From the IMG/VR virus record IMGVR_UViG_3300020193_000070, positions 1 to 34,531 of that record: DNA of 34,531 nucleotides; one strand, 5' to 3'. This stretch comes from a virus. The notes beneath the pieces were generated by a model. The model had not been told where the DNA came from. It searched no databases and was given only the letters and a program-made list of their open reading frames with translations. Positions within the stretch are counted from its first letter, which is position 1. The number at the start of each line of letters is the position of its first letter. Below are positions 17,863 to 27,600 of this stretch, in pieces. Both the position numbers and the translations under genes were made by a program.

Positions 17863-17892
17863 TTGCCGTTACCATGAATTAGGTTGTAATAT
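17863..17892 (+). promoter_or_regulatory. Possible sigma70 promoter for the 64-aa gene
   Basis: TTGCCG (17863-17868) and TAATAT (17887-17892) are separated by 18 bases, a passable but not strong match. It lies in the only sizeable gap before the gene at 17940. That gene is followed by a terminator, which supports a separate transcript. Confidence 0.35.
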
Positions 17893-17939
17893 ATAGGTGT
17901 AAGATAAATCAATAACATAAATAGCCGAAAGGAAAATTA

Positions 17940-18134
17940 ATGGCTGAAAATAAATTTAAATATTTTACAATTACAACAACGTCAATTGTTAAGGCTCCTA
18001 CTGTGACTGAAGCACAGAAGATCGCATCTAGCAATGCGCGTAAGTTGAGTGGAATTCGTGGAGAACTCTTGTTTAAAGATGTTGATGTTCAACGCATTAC
18101 AGCCGTAGAAGCGAGAGAGCAGATAGAAAATTAA
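17940..18134 (+). CDS. Small hypothetical protein (64 aa) in its own transcription unit
   Basis: The ATG is preceded by AGGAAAATTA, a good SD. The product has beta strands (YFTITTTSIVKA) followed by a helix (TVTEAQKIASSNARKL), a short strand (ELLFKDVDVQ) and a final acidic helix (TAVEAREQIE). No family is recognised. The gene is preceded by a possible promoter and followed by a strong terminator, so it may be expressed by itself at a high level. Confidence 0.65.
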   Translation: MAENKFKYFTITTTSIVKAPTVTEAQKIASSNARKLSGIRGELLFKDVDVQRITAVEAREQIEN

Positions 18135-18150
18135 TTATTATCGGATAATA

Positions 18151-18184
18151 AGTAGCAACTGCGAAGTTGCTACTTTTATTTTTT
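18151..18184 (+). terminator. Strong rho-independent terminator
   Basis: AGTAGCAACT (18151-18160) pairs perfectly with AGTTGCTACT (18165-18174) around a GCGA tetraloop, followed by a T-rich run (TTTATTTTTT). A second, AT-rich inverted repeat (TTATTATC-G-GATAATAA, 18134-18150) sits immediately upstream. This is a textbook intrinsic terminator. Confidence 0.9.
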
Positions 18185-18192
18185 AGGGAAAA

Positions 18193-18906
18193 ATGTCTAA
18201 ACAAAAAATTCTTGCTCAAATGGTCGGAAGAAATGAAGAAAATAGATTTTTAAAAAATGTATTAAGTAGAATATCAAATCAAGTTGATGAAATTGTTTTT
18301 ACCGATGATTGTTCAGAGGATAATACCGTCGATATAGCGCTGGGTTATGCTCATGTATATAGAACTACAGAACCAACATTTGCAATTCACGAAGGGAAGC
18401 TAAGAACAGAGGCTTGGTTTAATTTGGAAAAACATGCTAATCCAGGTGACTGGATTATTGCAATAGATTGCGACGAAATGTTGTATAGATTAGATAATCT
18501 TAATTCTATTGACATAAGAACAGTTTTAAATTCTTCCGAGCAAGATGTGGTTAATGTAAGGTTTTATCACATGTGGGATCAAACAAGATACAGAGTAGAT
18601 AAACTTTGGGCACCCAACAACAGTTCAAGAATATTTAGGTTTATACCCGGCGGACAATTCAACGATAGACCACTTGCCTGTGGGTCTGAGCCAACATATG
18701 TAGCTCAGTGGATTCAAAGAAAAAATTTTTGGGTCAACTCTGGCCTCGCAATGCAGCATCTGGGATATATATTTGATGAAGATAAACAAAAAAAATATAA
18801 AAGATATTCTGAGATAGATGGTGGTAAATATCATAATTTATCTCATATTAATTCTATATTAGATAATAATCCAGTTTTAATAAATTGGGGAAATTTTGGG
18901 CTTTAA
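18193..18906 (+). CDS. Family 2 glycosyltransferase (second)
   Basis: The product resembles GT2 enzymes. KILAQMVGRNEENRFLKNVL begins the fold (residues 5-24), EIVFTDDCSEDNTVDIA is the nucleotide-sugar turn (33-49) and DCDEML (92-97) is the DxD-type metal site. It lacks a membrane anchor, so it probably acts in the cytoplasm. SSRIFRFIPGG and the C-terminal KYKRYSEIDGGKY fit acceptor-side motifs of small phage GT2 proteins. It has an SD (AGGGAAAAATG) just after the terminator's T-run, so it starts a new segment of the operon or is read from partial readthrough. Its substrate is unknown. Confidence 0.8.
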   Translation: MSKQKILAQMVGRNEENRFLKNVLSRISNQVDEIVFTDDCSEDNTVDIALGYAHVYRTTEPTFAIHEGKLRTEAWFNLEKHANPGDWIIAIDCDEMLYRLDNLNSIDIRTVLNSSEQDVVNVRFYHMWDQTRYRVDKLWAPNNSSRIFRFIPGGQFNDRPLACGSEPTYVAQWIQRKNFWVNSGLAMQHLGYIFDEDKQKKYKRYSEIDGGKYHNLSHINSILDNNPVLINWGNFGL

Positions 18907-18915
18907 AGAGTAAAC

Positions 18916-19572
18916 ATGAAAAATATAAATAAGTCTCTTATTCAACTAACAAGTTTAATGAACAGTGATAAAAAATTTGCTTTTATTAATATATCTAAAT
19001 CTTCAATTATAAGATTAAATAAAAAAAATGAAAAATCATTTCTATCAAATATCGCCAAAGAAATAATTAATTCTATTAATATTTCTGGTGATAGAGTGAT
19101 GAAAAATATTTCGTATGATTTGATGAAAGAAATACAACATGGAAAATATTCTACGATTGGATTAACCAAAGAAACATATTATCATTATCCTAATGTTTTT
19201 GAATATTTTTTTGAAAACGATAAATCAGTATTTGATTCTATTATTTCTTTTTATATTAAAAATACACCTTCCGCAATTATTTCCCTGCATGATCAAAGAA
19301 GAATTTCAACTGTACTTGGGTTAAAGCAAAATATTATTGAGATATCATATGGAAGCATGTATAATAAATATGAAGAAATATTTAATCAATTAAAAGAATT
19401 AAACAATAAAATACAGTATTGCTTGTTGGACTGTAGTTCACTAGGGCTTGCTTTGTCTCATAAAATATGGAATGAATTGAATATGTCCATTATTGATTTG
19501 GGGAAAACTTTGAATTTCATAAAGGATAGCAATCAGCAACCGGTAAGTGCGATACATGTTCAATCATTTTAA
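18916..19572 (+). CDS. Possible GT-D type glycosyltransferase (low certainty)
   Basis: The 218-residue product ends with CLLDCSSLGLALSHKIWNEL then MSIIDLGKTLNFI (residues 172-205). This resembles the C-terminal part of GT-D/DUF1792 glycosyltransferases, where a 'G...LA..L...G....D.G' motif binds nucleotide sugar. The N-terminal section (KKFAFINISKSSIIRL) could parallel the 'fvRfGdGEl' start of that family but is not convincing. Its place directly after a GT2 gene and coupled to a downstream nuclease fits but does not prove a glycosylation role. It could equally be an unrelated protein. It starts with SD AAAGAG and overlaps the next gene by about 17 bases. Confidence 0.45.
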   Translation: MKNINKSLIQLTSLMNSDKKFAFINISKSSIIRLNKKNEKSFLSNIAKEIINSINISGDRVMKNISYDLMKEIQHGKYSTIGLTKETYYHYPNVFEYFFENDKSVFDSIISFYIKNTPSAIISLHDQRRISTVLGLKQNIIEISYGSMYNKYEEIFNQLKELNNKIQYCLLDCSSLGLALSHKIWNELNMSIIDLGKTLNFIKDSNQQPVSAIHVQSF

Positions 19573-20212
19573 AGATAGAGAAGAAGTAGAACATTTAACC
19601 GATCTTTTATTTGATACATCTATGTCTTTGATGGAAATATCTAAAGAACTTGGATGGAATATAAATAAAGTAAATAAAGAGATAAATAGATTAGGTTTAA
19701 ATTGGTTGAAAAACTCTAAGAAAAAAATGTCCAGAGGACAAACAGCCCTGACTGCAATAGTGCAGAAGCTTCTTCCTGGTGAAAAAATAATTAATGAATA
19801 TTATATTGGAGATGGATTAAAATTAGATGTTTATTGTCCCAGCTATCAAGTTGCGGCCGAATATCATGGTAGACAACATTTTTTTTATACTCAAAGATTT
19901 TTTGATTCCAAATATGAGTTTGAAGATGCCGTTGAAAGAGATATTAAAAAAATGGATTTTTGTAAGCAGAATGGAATTGCGCTTATTGTATTTAGGTATA
20001 ATGATAGTCTAACGGAAGAATCTGTCTTTGAAAGAATGATGGAGGCCATTAGGCACAGTCCATATATTCCAAAAGATAAGCCTAAAAGAAAAATTGTAGA
20101 TACAACAGCCTATAAAATGGTTAAGAAAAAAAATTCTGAGTATCGAAAAAGGGCATATAGATTAGCAAAACAAAAAAAAGACAAAAATGGAACTAACAAA
20201 CGAAATAAATAA
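19556..20212 (+). CDS. HTH plus VSR/DUF559-like endonuclease
   Basis: I use the ATG at 19556; a GTG at 19547 would add three residues, and neither has a good SD. The N-terminal part (SMSLMEISKELGWNINKVNK) looks like a helix-turn-helix DNA-binding segment. The C-terminal half (LKLDVYCPSYQVAAEYHGRQH, then RDIKKMDFCKQNGIALIVFRY) matches the VSR/DUF559-type PD-(D/E)xK fold. That fold has an Asp on the first strand, E-Y-x-G-R-Q-H on the second, and a conserved RD..K...C..NGI.LI.F helix-strand pair. Such proteins are repair-type or homing endonucleases. The combination of DNA-recognition HTH and nuclease, next to a replicative helicase gene, is consistent with a free-standing homing endonuclease, but a recombination role is possible. 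The Lys-rich tail overlaps the helicase start. Confidence 0.65.
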   Translation: MFNHFKDREEVEHLTDLLFDTSMSLMEISKELGWNINKVNKEINRLGLNWLKNSKKKMSRGQTALTAIVQKLLPGEKIINEYYIGDGLKLDVYCPSYQVAAEYHGRQHFFYTQRFFDSKYEFEDAVERDIKKMDFCKQNGIALIVFRYNDSLTEESVFERMMEAIRHSPYIPKDKPKRKIVDTTAYKMVKKKNSEYRKRAYRLAKQKKDKNGTNKRNK

Positions 20213-21644
20213 AGATTCTGTACCCCTAGAGTATCAGATATTTGCATTGGCCATTAGGTGCGAGGGCGCCATAGTTTATTTCTATGAAAATCTTCCAGAA
20301 CAAATTGTTGGTACAATTCACGGAGAAAAGGGAATTAATGAATTTTATATAGCTCTTTTGTCTTTTTATAAGGCAACTAATTTGAATGTGGTTAATCCAA
20401 TAGCGTTTAAGTCTTGGCTGCAAAGCGATTCTAATATATATGAAGCGCTGGGGGGCGACGCTGGGATTACAATAATGTTGGATATTCTTAATACGCTAGA
20501 ATTATCTAGCCCCGATGCCATAACAGAATTGGTTAAACATAAAGCAAATAAAAGAAAACAAATTAATTATTTGCAAGAACTACAAAATATTCTTACTCAA
20601 AAAGGCCTTAAAACCGAAGAGGATGTTGCGCGAGTTCAAATTCTTACGTCTGAAATTAGAGAACTAGAAAATCAAATTAAATATAATCCATTAGACAAGG
20701 TAACAACTGGTCTTGAGATAATCGAAAGAATTGATTCTTTATTAAATATTCCAAATTTTTTACCAACACAGTTTAAATCTCTGAATAGGGCCATGGGATA
20801 TACAAATGATGGTGGATTTTTTAGGGGTTCAGTTCATGCGATCATAGCCGCTTCTGGCAAGGGTAAAAGCACTTTTGCTAAGTGTTTGGCAAACAATTGG
20901 TTAGACAATGGATATAGGGTTCTTTATATAAATTTTGAAGAGGCAATTGGTCATTGGGAAAGAATTTTAATGACACAGGTAATAGAGAGAAACGTATACC
21001 TAGAAGCATCTAGCTGGTCAGAAGAAGAAAAATGTAAATATTTAGAAATTTTTAGAGCAAAACTTTCTAGTTGGGGCGATAGATTAATGGTCAGACATGA
21101 TCCAGATACTCCTTATTTTGAAGATTTAGAATTTTGGCTTAGAGATATTTTGGGGAAGAATTTCACCCTGCCGGACGTAGTTATAATCGATACTATACAA
21201 TCAATGTTCACCAGGGGCAAAGGTAGGCCAAGGTGGGGCGAATTTGAGGAGATGATGGTTCGTTTAGAAAAATTGGCCAGAGATATGGATTGTGTACTAA
21301 TTATTACCGCACAAGAAAATGCCAATAGAATGAAAGAAAGACGCGAGGTAGTTCAACAATCGGATACGGGCGGATCATTGACTATTCAGCAGAAATGTGC
21401 AATTACTATATTTTTGACTGAAAAAAGATTAGCAACAGATGATGATACAGAAGACGAAAATATTATGCAGCTTCAAATACCAAAAAATAGAATTACTGGT
21501 TCATCATTCTTGTATGATCCACCTCTGGTTAAGTATATTGATTATAAAAAAACATATGAAGAATATGAGCCCGTAACAGATAACTCGTATATGTCACCTG
21601 AATCATTGCTTGATCAGCTGTTAAGCGGCAAGGATTTTTACTAA
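20187..21644 (+). CDS. DnaB-type replicative DNA helicase
   Basis: This hexameric 5'-3' helicase unwinds the replication fork. The N-terminal domain (residues 1-110) has the helical make-up expected for primase binding (EYQIFALAIRCEGAIVYFYE). The linker region, about 110-190, is also helical. The RecA-like domain has Walker A AASGKGKST (residues 221-229), Walker B VVIIDTIQSM, and a later catalytic region VLIITAQENANRMK. LTIQQKCAITIFLTE followed by ITGSSFLYD fits the C-terminal strands of the domain. The length (485) is normal. It overlaps the preceding gene by 26 bases and shares an ATG overlap with the next one, so the replication genes are translationally linked. Confidence 0.9.
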   Translation: MELTNEINKDSVPLEYQIFALAIRCEGAIVYFYENLPEQIVGTIHGEKGINEFYIALLSFYKATNLNVVNPIAFKSWLQSDSNIYEALGGDAGITIMLDILNTLELSSPDAITELVKHKANKRKQINYLQELQNILTQKGLKTEEDVARVQILTSEIRELENQIKYNPLDKVTTGLEIIERIDSLLNIPNFLPTQFKSLNRAMGYTNDGGFFRGSVHAIIAASGKGKSTFAKCLANNWLDNGYRVLYINFEEAIGHWERILMTQVIERNVYLEASSWSEEEKCKYLEIFRAKLSSWGDRLMVRHDPDTPYFEDLEFWLRDILGKNFTLPDVVIIDTIQSMFTRGKGRPRWGEFEEMMVRLEKLARDMDCVLIITAQENANRMKERREVVQQSDTGGSLTIQQKCAITIFLTEKRLATDDDTEDENIMQLQIPKNRITGSSFLYDPPLVKYIDYKKTYEEYEPVTDNSYMSPESLLDQLLSGKDFY

Positions 21645-22432
21645 TGAAAAATATTACAGTAAATGGTCTTAAAGATTTTCAAATATGTGAGAGACTATAT
21701 GATTATAGGCATCAGGAAAAAGTCCCAGAAAAAACATACTCAAGAGATTTTTATACAAAGAAGTTTGAAAATACTGTAAAAAATATTATTTATTTCTTCT
21801 TTTTTAAAAAACAATCTGGGATTCTACCTTCTTATTCGGCGATGTTAAATAGATGGGAAAAGATGTGGTTCCCCAAGGGTACGACCGCATACGACATTAC
21901 TACCGAACAACATGAAACAGCTTATGGAAATATGTCTAATCTAACCTCAAAAGCGGCGGCCGCTTTGTTGCTGTTTTATAAAAAATATAGTGATTCAACT
22001 TATATTCCGATAGCAATCGCTGATGATTATTTTATTCCAGGAAAAGAAGGAAATAATATATTAGATATTTTTGATGTTATTCTATATAAAGATAAAATTT
22101 TTTATGTAATTAAGTTAATGTTTAATTACAAAGAAAAAAACAGAGATCAATATAAAATTGATTTTGCCGCTTTATATAAAGGATTTCAAATTAGACATCC
22201 GGGAAGAATGTCTGAGGTAAAATTTGGAATTATAGATTTAATGAGTCAAAATTTAAATTTTTCTGAATTTATAATTTCAAATTCTGATATAAATAATTTT
22301 GAATTATGGCAAGATAAATTATTGGCGACTGAAATATTCGCTCCAAAAAGAGGATTAATAGCATATTGCAAAAAATGCCCTTTTGATACACCGTGTTCAA
22401 AATGGGATGGATGGAAAAAGGATAATAAATAA
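21644..22432 (+). CDS. Degenerate RecB/Cas4-like protein with Fe-S cysteines
   Basis: The protein begins VNGLKDFQICERLYDYRHQE (residues 6-25), which resembles the start of RecB/Cas4-type PD-(D/E)xK nucleases where a Cys opens a 4Fe-4S cluster (C15). It ends with YCKKCPFDTPCSKW, where C242, C245 and C251 complete a possible four-cysteine cluster. The expected catalytic core (GxIDR... IVDYKTG) appears only as NILDIFDVILYKDK followed by YVIKLMF. The acidic residue before the catalytic Lys is replaced (VIK instead of DYK). I therefore suspect a catalytically weakened or structural homologue of the nuclease at 28751-29549. It sits between helicase and HD hydrolase, with single-base overlaps on both sides. 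Confidence 0.6.
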   Translation: MKNITVNGLKDFQICERLYDYRHQEKVPEKTYSRDFYTKKFENTVKNIIYFFFFKKQSGILPSYSAMLNRWEKMWFPKGTTAYDITTEQHETAYGNMSNLTSKAAAALLLFYKKYSDSTYIPIAIADDYFIPGKEGNNILDIFDVILYKDKIFYVIKLMFNYKEKNRDQYKIDFAALYKGFQIRHPGRMSEVKFGIIDLMSQNLNFSEFIISNSDINNFELWQDKLLATEIFAPKRGLIAYCKKCPFDTPCSKWDGWKKDNK

Positions 22433-23121
22433 TGGCTAAATCAATACTAGATGATATTTTAATAAGTCAAAAAGAGAATACTTCAATATCTTCTGAAAAT
22501 GAAATGTTAAATTTTATTTTAGATGAAATTAATTTAATTAATGATGAAAGCATAAGATCTTTTATAAGATCTATATTAATAAAAGCTGATTCATTTTGGA
22601 AGATACCATCAAGTTTTAGTGGGAAATATCACCCAGCAGATGAGCATGGTGAGGGGGGAAATGTTCTTCATACCAAAAGAGTGGTAAGAATAGCCAATCT
22701 TCTTTGTGAGTCCTATAATCTTTCTTTAGAAGAAAAAGATATAGTTATAGCTGCATGTTTAATACATGATGTTTGCAAGGGCGTAAAAAATATAGATTTA
22801 GACAAATTTGAATATGATCCCATGCATCCGTATACTGTTGGAAAATTTATTTCTAATTGTCAAAAAAGTGATAAACAATTTTCCTCGGAATTAGAGTCTT
22901 CTACTCTTTATTTATCAGAAGATATTGTGCAATCGATACTTAGATTAGTTAGATGTCATTTAGGCCCATGGTCGCCCGTACCAGAAACATATCCCATAAC
23001 TTACTTAGATTATATTGTTCATATTGCAGACCATATCGCTTCAAAAATACATAGTATAATAGAAGATAGTGATTTGATTAATCCAATATGGAGAAAAGAT
23101 GGATCAGGAAAAAAGAATTAA
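22432..23121 (+). CDS. HD-domain metal-dependent phosphohydrolase
   Basis: The HD signature is complete. H80 (GGNVLHTKRVVRIA) is followed by H112-D113 in CLIHDVCKG. HPYTVGKFI and RLVRCHLGPW supply later His ligands, and DYIVHIADHIASK supplies the final Asp. Such phosphohydrolases act on nucleotides or related phosphates in dNTP management or signalling; the substrate is unknown here. The N-terminal residues 1-60 are helical. The gene overlaps the previous stop by one base, and the small ORF 23099-23266 begins inside its 3' end. Confidence 0.75.
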   Translation: MAKSILDDILISQKENTSISSENEMLNFILDEINLINDESIRSFIRSILIKADSFWKIPSSFSGKYHPADEHGEGGNVLHTKRVVRIANLLCESYNLSLEEKDIVIAACLIHDVCKGVKNIDLDKFEYDPMHPYTVGKFISNCQKSDKQFSSELESSTLYLSEDIVQSILRLVRCHLGPWSPVPETYPITYLDYIVHIADHIASKIHSIIEDSDLINPIWRKDGSGKKN

Positions 23122-23266
23122 AAGAAGAAATTATCTTTTAAATCATTTAGAACATTTTATATCAGAATCCGTTTATTATAGAGCCAATAGTGGTTTGATG
23201 AATAATCATAATAAAATAATAATTTGTAATATAAATAATATAGAAAATAAAAAAAAGATATTATGA
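23099..23266 (+). CDS. Small basic hypothetical protein (55 aa)
   Basis: An ATG at 23099 inside the HD gene opens a 55-codon frame (MDQEKRIKRRNYLLNHLEHF...) ending at a TGA that overlaps the primase ATG (ATGA). It fills the only gap between two tightly coupled replication genes. The N-terminus is strongly basic (KRIKRR). It has no SD of note, but translational coupling by overlap on both sides supports it. Its function is not known. Confidence 0.45.
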   Translation: MDQEKRIKRRNYLLNHLEHFISESVYYRANSGLMNNHNKIIICNINNIENKKKIL

Positions 23267-24459
23267 AAATTCCAAACGATTCAACAAAATATTTAAGTTC
23301 ATGGAAATTTGTTGAAACAGCGAGATATATTCCAGCTTTGTCTAAGGTTATTAGGGATAAAGATGGAGAAAATCCAAGATTTACTTCCATATATGATATG
23401 GAAGCTTACTGTAAAAAATACAACAATGTTGGCATATATACCTCTATTTGGCATTATAACTCTTTAAATATAAATGAAGCAATAAGGCTTGGATCGTTAT
23501 ATTTTGATTTAGATAATTCTGATCCAGATAAATCTTGGGAAGAATGCAAGATATTATATTTGTATTTGCAAAAGTATATACCAGAAAAATCTTTATTGAT
23601 ATACTTCACCGGTAAAAAGGGTTTTCACATTGAATGTGAACCAATAGCACTGGGGATAAATCCATCCAACGCATTACCCAATATTTTTAGGTATATTGCA
23701 AGTAAAATTAAATCAAATTTAAATATAGAATCAATAGATTTTAGCGTGTATGACGCAAGAAGAATGTGGAGATATCCTGGATCTAAGCATCAACAAACTG
23801 GTTTGTATAAAAACTTAATACCAAAAAATATATTATTTTCTAGTTTAGATGATATTAAATTATATTGTAAAACAAAATTAAATAATTTAGTTGGAGAGCA
23901 GACTTTTGATTTAAGGGCCAATGAATGGTTTAGAGACTTTACTTATGATATGGAAATCAATAAACAAAGATCAAAAGATTTTTTAGCTTATTTTAACGAA
24001 AAAGGATCTTCTGCTTTTAAAACTTTAAAAACAACGGAAAAAATTTTTACAGAAAAAGAGCTGTTAGAAAATTGTCCTGCAATAAATAGGCATATCGAGA
24101 ACGTCAAGAGAACCCATGAATTAGACCATGAATCAAGACTTTTCTTATGTTCTATATTAAGCTATAACGAGGATGCAATTAAGTTTTTATACGATATTCT
24201 TAGTTTATGTGATGATTTTAATTATGAAAAATCAGCAAGTCACATCAATGATTGGATCAAAAGAAGGCAGCTGGGAATTGGTGGCAGACCATATACGTGT
24301 GAAAGAGCAAATTCTGCCGGGGTTGGATGTGGTGATTGTCATCTGGAAAAAAAGAAGAAATGGATTATAATAGGTGATAAATTTGTTGAGGGAACAGAAG
24401 TATCTAATCCATCTCCAATAAGATTCGCTTATAAAAACAGAAAAGAAAATAACAAATGA
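23263..24459 (+). CDS. Archaeo-eukaryotic-type DNA primase (AEP superfamily)
   Basis: The polymerase core has the family motifs in order. SLYFDLDNSD (residues 78-87) carries D82 and D84 as metal-binding Asp residues. LIYFTGKKGFHIE (112-124) is the s-G-x-K-G-x-H nucleotide-binding motif. SVYDARRMWRYPGSKHQQTG (161-180) contains D164, the third catalytic Asp, followed by the R-x-P-x-S-x-H triad. These motifs are typical of primase-polymerases of the small primase subunit type and not of bacterial DnaG. A C-terminal Cys-rich segment (TCERANSAGVGCGDCHLE) may hold a zinc or Fe-S ion. It would synthesise primers for the DnaE-type polymerase encoded next. Start overlaps the preceding stop (ATGA). The product length (398) suits a primase with an extra C-terminal domain. 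Confidence 0.85.
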   Translation: MKIPNDSTKYLSSWKFVETARYIPALSKVIRDKDGENPRFTSIYDMEAYCKKYNNVGIYTSIWHYNSLNINEAIRLGSLYFDLDNSDPDKSWEECKILYLYLQKYIPEKSLLIYFTGKKGFHIECEPIALGINPSNALPNIFRYIASKIKSNLNIESIDFSVYDARRMWRYPGSKHQQTGLYKNLIPKNILFSSLDDIKLYCKTKLNNLVGEQTFDLRANEWFRDFTYDMEINKQRSKDFLAYFNEKGSSAFKTLKTTEKIFTEKELLENCPAINRHIENVKRTHELDHESRLFLCSILSYNEDAIKFLYDILSLCDDFNYEKSASHINDWIKRRQLGIGGRPYTCERANSAGVGCGDCHLEKKKKWIIIGDKFVEGTEVSNPSPIRFAYKNRKENNK

Positions 24460-24665
24460 CAAATAATATTAATAATCCAGACGATGTTATAGGAACATGT
24501 TCTGAGTGTAAATCTGATCAACCGATGCAGTATATGTACAATAGTCCGTTTGCGCAAGCTGGGAAACCGGTCCCATGCAAGTATTGTGGCGGGGTTGTAA
24601 TTATAACCTATAGAGAAACTAGAGACGAAGCCCTGGACAACGCCGACACCGAAAGAGGGTTGTAG
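24456..24665 (+). CDS. Zinc-ribbon small protein
   Basis: The ATG overlaps the primase stop (ATGA). The 69-residue product has two CxxC pairs (C15-C18 and C41-C44, the latter CKYCGG) spaced as in zinc ribbons. It is acidic at its end. It lies directly between primase and polymerase genes, so a DNA- or protein-binding replication accessory is plausible. A specific function is not evident. Confidence 0.65.
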   Translation: MTNNINNPDDVIGTCSECKSDQPMQYMYNSPFAQAGKPVPCKYCGGVVIITYRETRDEALDNADTERGL

Positions 24666-24666
24666 T

Positions 24667-27600
24667 TTGAACAATTGGACCAACCTACACAATCATACCG
24701 TATTCTCAATGCTTGATGGACACGGTGGAGTTGAGGAGTATTTAGAAAGAGCCAAGTCTTTGGGCATGACGGGCATAGCCACCACCGATCATGGCAATAT
24801 ACATTCTTGGTTAGATTTTTATGATGTCGGAAATGCAATTGGAGTTAAGCCAATATTGGGTTCTGAATTTTACCAGGCCAGAAAAACTAGATTTGATAGA
24901 GACGAAGAAGAAAGATCTGGCCCATCTAAAAATGAATGGGAACAAAGAGGTCCGTATCATATAACCATATTGGCCAAAAATAATATTGGTTATCATAATA
25001 TAATTAAAATGTCATCTAGGGCCTTTACAGAAGGCTATTACGTAAAGCCTAGGATTGACCACGATTTAATATCACAGCACTCAGATGGGATTATTGTCTT
25101 GTCTGGCTGTCTCAACGGAGAAGTGTCCCAAGCGCTGCTTAGAAACGATTATAACGCGGCATTAAACCATGCCGCAGCCATGCAGTCAATAGTCGGTAAG
25201 GAAAATTATTTTATCGAGATACAAAACCATGGAATAGAAGAGCAATTAAAAATTATTCCTGATTTAATAAAAATAGCCCATTCCATTGGAGCCAAGGGCG
25301 TTGCCTCTGGCGATTGTCATTATGTTTACAAAGAAGACGCTCACGCGCACGACATAATGCTTTGTGTAGCAACCAATTGCAATATTCACACACCAGATAG
25401 ATTTTGTTTTTTTGAAGATAGATTTTATTTACAATCTTACGATGAAATGGTTTCTGTTTTTTCTGAAGAATATTTAAAAAATACAATGTATGTAAATGAT
25501 ATGGTGGATGTTAATTTAAATTTTGGCGACATACATTTTCCAAATTTTCCTATACCCACAAAAGAAAATTCAATTGAATATTTTGAAAGATTAGCTTGGG
25601 ATGGGCTAAAAAAGAGATACGGCGATCCTGTTCCTCAAGACATAATTGATAGGGCTAACCATGAAATAAAAGTGGTAAAAGAAATGGGATTTTCCGAATA
25701 TTTTTTAGTAGTTTCTGATTTGGTTAAATGGGCTAAGAATAATGAAATTAGAGTTGGATGGGGTAGGGGGTCTGCAGCGGGAAGCGTTTTGTCATATGCA
25801 TTTGATATTACCAATTTAGATCCAGTTAGATTTGGTTTGATGTTTGAAAGATTCTTGGTTGAAGGAAGAAAGTCAATGCCAGATATCGATCTTGATTTTG
25901 ATGATAGATATAGAGATCAGGTAATTGATTATGCGAGACATAAATATGGAGATGACAGAGTCGCCCACATTTGTACTTTTAATAGAACTGGAGCCAGACA
26001 ATCTTTGCGCGATTCTGCAAGAGCTTTAGGTTATGATTTTATGTCTGGAGATAAGATAGCAAAACTGGTTCCCCTTCCTGTTTTGGGGATTTCAAAAAAT
26101 TTATCTGAATGCATGGAAGTTCAAGAGTTTCAAGCAGAATATGCTACGAACAGTGATTCAAAGCTTATAGTAGATACTGCCATTGGTTTAGAGGGTTTGG
26201 TTAGACAAACCGGAATACACGCAGCTGGTGTTGTTATATCTAAGGGCCCATTGACCGATTATATTCCCGTTATGAAAAAGGGCGCTGACGCACCACTTGT
26301 GACCCAATGGGATATGGGTAGGGTTGAACAATGTGGCCTATTAAAAATAGATTTTTTGGGATTAAGAAATCTTGGTGTAATAGATTCGTGCATTAAACTA
26401 ATAGAAAAAACAAAAGGAATATTATTAGATATAGAAAAAATTCCTTTAGATGATAAAAAAACATTTGAAGAATTATGCAAGGGTAATTGTATCGGAGTAT
26501 TTCAGTTAGAATCAACTGGCATGAGACAATTGATGACCCAGCTTCAGCCTCAAAACATAGAAGATATAATGGCTTTAATATCTTTGTATAGACCAGGACC
26601 GATGGGATCCGGAATGGATAAGCTTTATATAGATAGAAAAAATGGAAAATCTAAAATACTGTATGATCATCTTAAGCTTGAAAAAGTTTTAAAATCATCT
26701 TTGGGCATCATGCTTTATCAGGAAGATGTTCTTGGGGTTGTTAGAGAATTGGCCGGCTTTAATTCGGCGGAGGCGGATGATTTGCGTAAGGCTATTGGTA
26801 AAAAACAAATGGATAAAATTTCTTTGTTTAGAAAAAAGTTTGTGGAAGGTTGCGTTAAAGTTTCGGGCATAGTTGAAGATAGGGCAAATAAAATTTATTC
26901 AGATATTGAGTACTTCGGTGGATATGGATTTAATAGAGCGCATGCTGCCAGTTATGCGATGATTTCATATACTACAGCATATTTAAAATCAAATTACACG
27001 GTAGAATATATGGCCGCCTTAATGAGCTCTGTTGTTGGGAATAAAGATAAACAAGCTTTGTATCTTTCTGATTGTAGAAAATTAGGTATAAATGTATTGC
27101 CCCCATGCATAAATAAATCTGGGATAGATTTTGAAGTGGTAAACAGTTCTTCAATAATATTTGGCCTATCCGCCATTGACGGTATTGGCGCAACGATTGC
27201 CGAAAACATAGTGCAGGCAAGAGATATGCAAAGTCCCTACATAAATATTTATGATTTTTACAGAAGATGTGATCCAATAACCCTCAAGAAATCAACGTTA
27301 ACACACCTTGCTTTGGCTGGCGCCTTAGATGAACTAATAGACGATAATGATACAGAGATTAGTAGAAGAATTGAATTGCAAATTTTAGAAAAAGAAAAAT
27401 CTGAATTGGGAATATATGTTACTAATCATCCGGTGATGGGTATATGGGATATAATTATGAATCAAGTTACGAGTGAGATTATTGATCTTTATTCTTATGA
27501 TTCTGGCACTCCGGTCAAAATTGGTGGAATAATTAGTTCTGTTAGAAAGATGACCACCAAAAAGGGTGATAAAATGTTTAAATTATATCTTGAAGATATT

